Assembly: GCA_023212725.1 (NCBI GenBank)
Contig: JALBYF010000003.1
Location: 466,533-530,532, forward strand
Source of the DNA: Tranzscheliella williamsii
Taxonomy: Eukaryota; Basidiomycota; Ustilaginomycetes; Ustilaginales; Ustilaginaceae
DNA: 64,000 bases
Reading direction: 5' to 3'
The first letter of the stretch is position 1; each line of letters starts with the position of its first letter. Both the position numbers and the translations under genes were made by a program. The notes below the pieces were generated by a model. That model did no database searches and was not told the origin of the DNA. It saw only the letters and a list, made by a program, of their open reading frames with translations. Positions 59,061-64,000 of the stretch are shown here, piece after piece.

Positions 59061-60338
59061 TCAGAGTTCGTCGCGGAGAGGGTAGGCGGGGGCGTCGAGG
59101 GCGGCAGGCCCGCCAAGGCGCCAAGTGGACCAGAGGACGGCTGCGCCAAAGACGAAGACGAGGAGGGCGAGGTCGTTGAGGAAGGCGTTGAGGAGGGCGA
59201 TGTACTTGCTTGCGAGGCGGATGGCGAGGGGGAGGTGGGGGATGGGGAGGGCGGATGCGAGCGTGGCGAGCAGCGAGGGCGGCGGCGGCGTCTTGCGCGC
59301 AAAGACGGCGGCGCGGGCGGCCTGGAGCGCGACCTCGAGCGCAAGGAAGAGCCAGAAGACCGGCAGCGCGGCAAGCACGGGCGCGCGCTCGGCGAGAAAG
59401 CCCAGCGGCCCCGTCGCCCCGCCCACCCACTCCTCGACCGCGGGCCGCTGGTACCCCAGCCGCGCCCACCTCTGCAGTGTCGACGTAGGCATGCCCGTCG
59501 CTGCGTTGGACGCAGCGACGGTGCTGGGCACAGCGCTGGAATGGTCGCCGTCAAAGAGCGAGAATTTGGCCGCAAACACCGCCAGCGCAAGGATCAGGAC
59601 CGCCTGCAACAGATCAAACGCCCTTTCGGTGGCCGATTTCGCCTTGACCATGGTGGGTGCGGCCGCATTGGCGCCTGCCCCACCCATGCCTCCGGAGCCT
59701 CCAGCTCCGCCTCCGAACTGCTGCATCATGGCTGCTAGCTGAGGCGGGAGGCCGGACATGTCAGGCTGTCCGTCTGCATTGAGCCCGCCGGGCCCGCCGC
59801 CCATCCCTCCGCCACCCTGCATCATTTGCATCAGAGCTTCCATGGGGTTCTGACCCGCACCTTGGCCGAATGGCTGTGCTGGGGCGCTCGTCAAGAAAGG
59901 GTTGCTGAACTCCTCTCCTGCCGGCGGCCGGCGCGGTAAGGTAGAGACGTCTACCTCGAGCGGGTCATCATCCTCAGCAAAGCCGATGGATGCCGTTGCT
60001 GCTGCGGACGACGCTGTGGCCGGGGGCTGCGGAGACGGTGAGGAGGAAGCGGAAGCGCGAAAAGCTGGCGAGTCGGAGTTGAGATAGGCGTGCGCACCTT
60101 CTCCCCTGCCTGTATTGGTGATCCTGGCGAGGCGGTCGCTGCCCTTGCTCAAGATACGAGCTTTGCGTGCCTCGCGCTTGAGACGCGCGGCTTCTGCAGC
60201 ATCAACAGGCACATCGGTGGCGGCAGCTGATGGAGCAACAGCGTCAGAGGGCGCCTGCGCTGTGGATGGGCCGGTCTGTTGGGGGTCGCTGCCACTCGGT
60301 GCAGATGTCTGCGAAGGGACAGGCGATGCTTCCGCCAT
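59061..60338 (-). CDS. GET2: Get2-like receptor of the GET tail-anchored protein pathway
   Basis: 425 residues in one exon. The N-terminal cytosolic motif EAARLKREARKARILSKGSD followed by RLARITN (residues about 49-75) is the basic double-helix by which Get2 captures the Get3 ATPase; the order R-x-x-R-x-x-(K/R)-I-L-x-x-G-x-x-R-L-x-x-I is characteristic. A Ser/Ala-rich linker and a Gly/Met-rich stretch (about 165-220) follow. Three hydrophobic segments at about 236-260, 313-340 and 372-398 match the three membrane spans of Get2/CAMLG. Get1-Get2 inserts tail-anchored proteins into the ER membrane. It converges on HID1 and diverges from PMT2. Confidence 0.85.
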   Translation of the reverse strand: MAEASPVPSQTSAPSGSDPQQTGPSTAQAPSDAVAPSAAATDVPVDAAEAARLKREARKARILSKGSDRLARITNTGRGEGAHAYLNSDSPAFRASASSSPSPQPPATASSAAATASIGFAEDDDPLEVDVSTLPRRPPAGEEFSNPFLTSAPAQPFGQGAGQNPMEALMQMMQGGGGMGGGPGGLNADGQPDMSGLPPQLAAMMQQFGGGAGGSGGMGGAGANAAAPTMVKAKSATERAFDLLQAVLILALAVFAAKFSLFDGDHSSAVPSTVAASNAATGMPTSTLQRWARLGYQRPAVEEWVGGATGPLGFLAERAPVLAALPVFWLFLALEVALQAARAAVFARKTPPPPSLLATLASALPIPHLPLAIRLASKYIALLNAFLNDLALLVFVFGAAVLWSTWRLGGPAALDAPAYPLRDEL

Positions 60339-61152
60339 GTCTACGGCTTCTCCCTTGTCTTCCTCGGTTGGCGGATGAAATGCAAGTGGTGGGCGCAGTG
60401 GAAGAAGGCTTAAAGATGCAAGTCAGTCACGAGTAGACCTGGAGGCAAGTGTCGATGATGACCCGCCGACCTAACAGCACGCTCCACCTCGTTCCTGTTG
60501 GATCATGCGTCAAGCCGAGTTTTCTGCGCTCGCTGGCTGGCCCCGACCGCGTGTCCGAAGTGCATGTTGCGCTTAAGACGATCCGTTGTGAACTTGGCTG
60601 TGATTTCTTCTGAAGCTAACCAACCTCGTGTTGCTTTCGGAGCTGTACCGGCTAGATTGCTTGGCCAAAGCACTCACTCTCTGCCTCACTCTCTGCCTCA
60701 CTCTCTGCCTCACTCTCTGCCTCACTCTCACTGTAAGCTGGCTGGCTGGCTTGCTTGCTTCTCGTCAAGATCACATTCACACGCTCGCCATCGCTGCCAC
60801 CTCGCTATCTGCCCCGATTCGGATCTCTCAGTGATCTTGTGTCGCATAGCCTTTCAAGATTTAGTCTCAAACCCAATTGTAAGTTGCCGCTTGCGTCCCT
60901 CTTTCCGCCAGAATACCATGTCCATCGGCTGATCCGTCCTTGCCGCCTCTTTTCGTTACTTGTCGGTCACAAGCCGTTCAAACGCTGGCTTGCTTGTACA
61001 TCTGCAGCATTGCATCGTTGGTACATTACGGCATCGTCGGTACATTACCGCATCGTTGATTCATTACGGTTTGGCAGGCAACCAAACGCATCGGCCGTAG
61101 CGATCTCATTAAACGTTGCGTCTACACGGTCGGTCGGTGAAAAGTGCTCTCC
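60339..61152. other. Divergent promoter region, GET2 / PMT2
   Basis: An 814-base divergent region containing a 12-bp tandem repeat (60673-60728) and a short direct repeat of GCATCGTTGGTACATTACG type at about 61010-61070. No gene is recognised. Confidence 0.55.
60673..60728 (+). repeat. 12-bp tandem repeat CTCACTCTCTGC
   Basis: Four perfect copies (60673-60720) are followed by a partial fifth. It is purely pyrimidine-rich on the plus strand apart from the A and G of each unit, and it lies in the PMT2 upstream region. Confidence 0.95.
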
Positions 61153-63759
61153 ATGCTCTCGCCGTCAGCTTCGACAGCGGAAAAGAGAGCTTCGTACGCC
61201 GCCATCGATCTGGGCAACGGTCCAGAACCGTCCTCTGTTTCATCACAGTACGCTCACCACGGGAATCCGGCGCTCGACTCGCCGCAGGAGGCACCGTCGC
61301 CCTACCGCAAGCGCTACGTGGAAAGGCACGAGGCGCTGCTCCCGACGCACTCACCCCCCTCTCCTTCCTTCCTCGGACACGACTCGCCGCAGAGAATGGG
61401 CAGCCCTGCCGGAAACCGTCGCTTCGCTGCTGGCTTCGATCCTTACGCCTCCCCGCCCCTCTCCTCTGACCAGAGCTCCTACCAAGGCACACCTCCCGAC
61501 TCCGCTGCCCAGAAAGCAAGAGAGGCCGGCTTTCCTCCTCCCCCTGGCACCTCCAACACCTCCAACGTCAGCAAATATGCGCATCTTATCCCCGTACATA
61601 AGCACAAGACCAGCAACCTGGAGCTCTTGCGCTGGGCATGGCAGCAGGAAGAGTTCGTCGGCCTCGTCTACACCATCCTCTCCCTCATCACCCGTCTATG
61701 GAGAATTGGCCTGAGCAACGTCGTAGTCTGGGATGAAGCGCATTTTGGTAAATTTGGCTCCCACTATCTCAAGCAGGAGTTCTACTTCGATGTGCATCCT
61801 CCTCTTGGCAAGATGCTCGTTGGCCTCGCCGGTCTGCTGAGTGGCTATCGGGGTCAGTTCGAATTCAAGTCCGGTGAGGTGTATCCCTCCGACGTCAACT
61901 ACATCGGCATGCGAGTCATCCTTGCCATGTTCGGTGTCGTCATGGTCCCGCTAGCCTGGTTTACCAGCGGCGGCCTCAACTGGAATTGGCGCGCGCGCCA
62001 CCTCTTGACCCTCATGGTCCTCTTCGACAACGGTTGGCTGGTCATCTCGCGCTTCATCCTGCTCGACTCGATGCTCCTCTGTTTCACTTTTACCACCGTT
62101 CATGGCCTTGTCAAGTTTATGCAGTACAAGCATGCGCCTTTCTCGCCGCCTTGGTGGTTCTGGCTCGCTTTCACCGGTGCCTCGATCGGATGCGTCTCGT
62201 CGGTCAAGTGGGTCGGCCTCTTTGTCACCGCGCTGGTGGGCGTCTTCACCGTGGAAGACCTTTGGAACAAGTTTGGCGAGCTGCGGATGCCCGTCCGCGC
62301 CTATGCCCGCCACTGGTGTGCTAGGATCCTCTGCCTCATCTGCCTTCCTCTGGCGATCTACATGATGAGCTTCAAGGCGCATTTTTTGATCCTGAGCCGC
62401 TCCGGTCCAGGCGATGCCCAGATGAGTAGTCTCTTCCAAAGCCATTTACGCGGCAACGATTTCGCCAAGGCTCCGCCTGAGGCCGCGTTCGGATCCAAGA
62501 TCACTCTCAAGAACATGGGCTACGGAGGTGGTCTTCTGCACTCGCATGTCCAGACCTACCCGGTTGGCTCGCAACAACAGCAAGTCACCTGCTATCACTA
62601 CCGCGACAACAACAACGAGTTCATCATCACGCCGCCGTGGAACGAGCCGCAGCTGCCTGCTAACGAGTCCAGCTCGGAGGAACCGCCTCGGATGCTCAAG
62701 AACGGCGATGCGCTTCGTATTGTCCACGACCAGACAAAGAAGAACATCCATTCGCACAACCACGCTGCGCCGGTCTCCAAGGAAAATCTCGAAGTGTCTG
62801 GCTACGGCGACGAGAAGGTCGGGGACGACAACGACCACTGGGTCGTCGAAGTGCTGGACGATATTGTGCATGGCAAGGTTGCCAAGGGTGGACCCGTCCG
62901 GTCGCTGACCACGCGGATGCGCTTCCGCCATAAGAGCTCGGGCTGCTACCTGCGCGCCGCGAACGCGGTTCTGCCTCAGTGGGGCTGGAAACAGGTCGAG
63001 GTGTCGTGCGACAAGCAGAACAACCCCAAGGACGAGCACACGTGGTGGAACATCGAAGACCACTGGAATGACCGTCTCACGCCCGGCGACAGCAAGCTGT
63101 ACAAGTCGCCGTTCCTGCGCGACTTTATCCATCTGAACGTTGCCATGATGATGTCGAACAACGCGCTGATCCCCGATGCGGACAAAGAGGACATTCTGGC
63201 ATCCAAGCCGTTCGACTGGCCCTGGTTGTGGAACGGGCTGCGGATGAACGCGTGGTCGGACGACTCGATCAAGTTCTATCTGGTGGGCAATCCGGTGATC
63301 TGGTGGGCGTCGTCGGCGTCGCTGCTGGTGTTTGGCGGCACGTGGCTCTGGTACATGATGCGGCGGCAGCGGCGGATCCAGGACCTCTCGCCGAACGACT
63401 GGGCGCACTTTGTGTATGTGGGCAAGCTGGCGGCGTTCGGGTGGGCGCTGCACTACCTGCCGTTCCTGGTGATGGCGCGCGTCTGCTACCTGCATCACTA
63501 CCTGCCTATCCTCTACTTTGCGGTGCTGATGCTCGCGCACATGCTCGACCACTTCCTCTGGCGGCCCACCACCGCCGTCTACGGCACCGGCCGCCAGCGC
63601 AGGCCGCTCTCCGAGGGCGTGAAGAACCTCGCCTTCGCCACCGCCGTCGCCGCCGTCTTCTCCGCCTTCTGGTGGTTCCGCAACAACAGCTACGGCTTCC
63701 GCGGCGACATCAACACGCACAAGGGCCTCCGCTGGCGCAAGAGCTGGAACATCTACTGA
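61153..63759 (+). CDS. PMT2: Dolichyl-phosphate-mannose protein O-mannosyltransferase, PMT2 subfamily
   Basis: 868 residues; the frame is open three codons upstream with GTG, but the ATG at 61153 is the first standard start. A 140-residue Pro/Ser-rich cytosolic tail precedes the GT39 domain. The first luminal loop has VVWDEAHFGKFGSHYLKQEF then YFDVHPPLGKMLVGLAG; Asp194-Glu195 is the conserved catalytic D-E pair. Multiple membrane helices follow. MIR motifs lie at about 455-645 in the ER lumen (LLHSHVQTYPVGSQQQQVTC and the matching LRIVHDQTKKNIHSHNH, SGCYLRAA segments). Further membrane helices follow, including a block at about 710-730. The PMT2 subfamily is indicated by FGSHYLKQEFYFDVHPPLGK and GDAQMSSLFQ; it works as a heterodimer with a PMT1-type partner. 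It mannosylates Ser/Thr of secreted and wall proteins in the ER. G-ending codons give way to C-ending ones at about 63540. Confidence 0.95.
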   Translation: MLSPSASTAEKRASYAAIDLGNGPEPSSVSSQYAHHGNPALDSPQEAPSPYRKRYVERHEALLPTHSPPSPSFLGHDSPQRMGSPAGNRRFAAGFDPYASPPLSSDQSSYQGTPPDSAAQKAREAGFPPPPGTSNTSNVSKYAHLIPVHKHKTSNLELLRWAWQQEEFVGLVYTILSLITRLWRIGLSNVVVWDEAHFGKFGSHYLKQEFYFDVHPPLGKMLVGLAGLLSGYRGQFEFKSGEVYPSDVNYIGMRVILAMFGVVMVPLAWFTSGGLNWNWRARHLLTLMVLFDNGWLVISRFILLDSMLLCFTFTTVHGLVKFMQYKHAPFSPPWWFWLAFTGASIGCVSSVKWVGLFVTALVGVFTVEDLWNKFGELRMPVRAYARHWCARILCLICLPLAIYMMSFKAHFLILSRSGPGDAQMSSLFQSHLRGNDFAKAPPEAAFGSKITLKNMGYGGGLLHSHVQTYPVGSQQQQVTCYHYRDNNNEFIITPPWNEPQLPANESSSEEPPRMLKNGDALRIVHDQTKKNIHSHNHAAPVSKENLEVSGYGDEKVGDDNDHWVVEVLDDIVHGKVAKGGPVRSLTTRMRFRHKSSGCYLRAANAVLPQWGWKQVEVSCDKQNNPKDEHTWWNIEDHWNDRLTPGDSKLYKSPFLRDFIHLNVAMMMSNNALIPDADKEDILASKPFDWPWLWNGLRMNAWSDDSIKFYLVGNPVIWWASSASLLVFGGTWLWYMMRRQRRIQDLSPNDWAHFVYVGKLAAFGWALHYLPFLVMARVCYLHHYLPILYFAVLMLAHMLDHFLWRPTTAVYGTGRQRRPLSEGVKNLAFATAVAAVFSAFWWFRNNSYGFRGDINTHKGLRWRKSWNIY

Positions 63760-64000
63760 GCGCCACAGAGCAGACCAAGCGCTTTCTCCCTTACCCTCTT
63801 TCATCCCCATCCATCCCCATTCGCATTCCCCCCGGATTGGACCCGGACTGTCGATAGTAGCTCCCGCGACACACTCGTTCTGAGGATGCTGCTGGTTGTG
63901 TATGTTGGTGCACAGACGCAGCGGCGGGGGGGGGGAGGAAGTGCAAGTAGAGAACAAGCGGTCAGTGTCTATGCGTATGGACTGTGAGCAGAGCTGCACC
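63760..64000. other. 3' flank of PMT2
   Basis: Non-coding end of the window. It includes a poly-G run at about 63923-63935. No gene is seen. Confidence 0.6.

Noticed and set aside
62446..63999. Minus-strand frame of 517 codons opposite PMT2
   Set aside because: It mirrors conserved PMT2 codons and has no family similarity; composition artefact.

Overview
This window is nuclear DNA of a filamentous or dimorphic fungus, most likely a basidiomycete of the smut lineage (Ustilaginomycotina). The reasons are GC-rich coding sequence, mostly single-exon genes with long disordered serine/alanine/proline-rich tails, a few short introns with CTNAC-type branch points, a class IV chitin synthase, PMT2, a DASH kinetochore subunit and a fungal Swr1. 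The genus cannot be fixed from sequence alone. I recognise no tRNA, rRNA, transposon, CRISPR array or bacterial-type operon.

Layout. 1-8.4 kb: an orphan disordered protein, a DUF866/CXXC zinc-binding protein with a 6-nt first coding exon, and a secreted tyrosinase with a TATA box. 8.4-11.4 kb: no recognisable gene. 11.4-21.5 kb: an orphan membrane protein, a large FG nucleoporin of the Nup1/Nup153 type, a TMEM256/DUF423 membrane protein and mitochondrial ATP synthase subunit epsilon. 23.1-25.6 kb: a bHLH transcription factor carrying a degenerate acyl-CoA-synthetase C-terminal domain. 26-38.4 kb: the Swr1 remodeller, a small Dabb-domain protein, a seven-exon Zn2Cys6 regulator and eIF4A. 39.4-46.9 kb: the ribosome-quality-control E3 ligase Hel2/ZNF598, DASH subunit Dad1 and a class IV chitin synthase. 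46.9-50.7 kb: a long stretch with no recognised gene. 50.7-63.8 kb: a KAP/CDKN3-like phosphatase, TFIIH subunit Tfb1, Hid1, Get2 and protein O-mannosyltransferase Pmt2.

The genes are mainly housekeeping (chromatin, transcription/repair, nuclear pore, translation and ribosome quality control, secretory pathway and cell wall, kinetochore, mitochondrion) and do not form one pathway. Four functional themes recur. Cell wall and secretion: chitin synthase, Pmt2, Get2, Hid1, tyrosinase. Nuclear function: Swr1, Tfb1, nucleoporin, Dad1. Gene regulation: bHLH and Zn2Cys6. Translation: eIF4A and Hel2, which are divergently transcribed.

The two most interesting observations are these. (1) One uninterrupted reading frame joins an AMP-binding_C (adenylate-forming enzyme) domain, with its catalytic lysine position replaced, to a class-B bHLH domain with a very long loop. 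(2) At the 3' ends of many unrelated genes, codons switch sharply from G-ending to C-ending, most clearly where genes converge.
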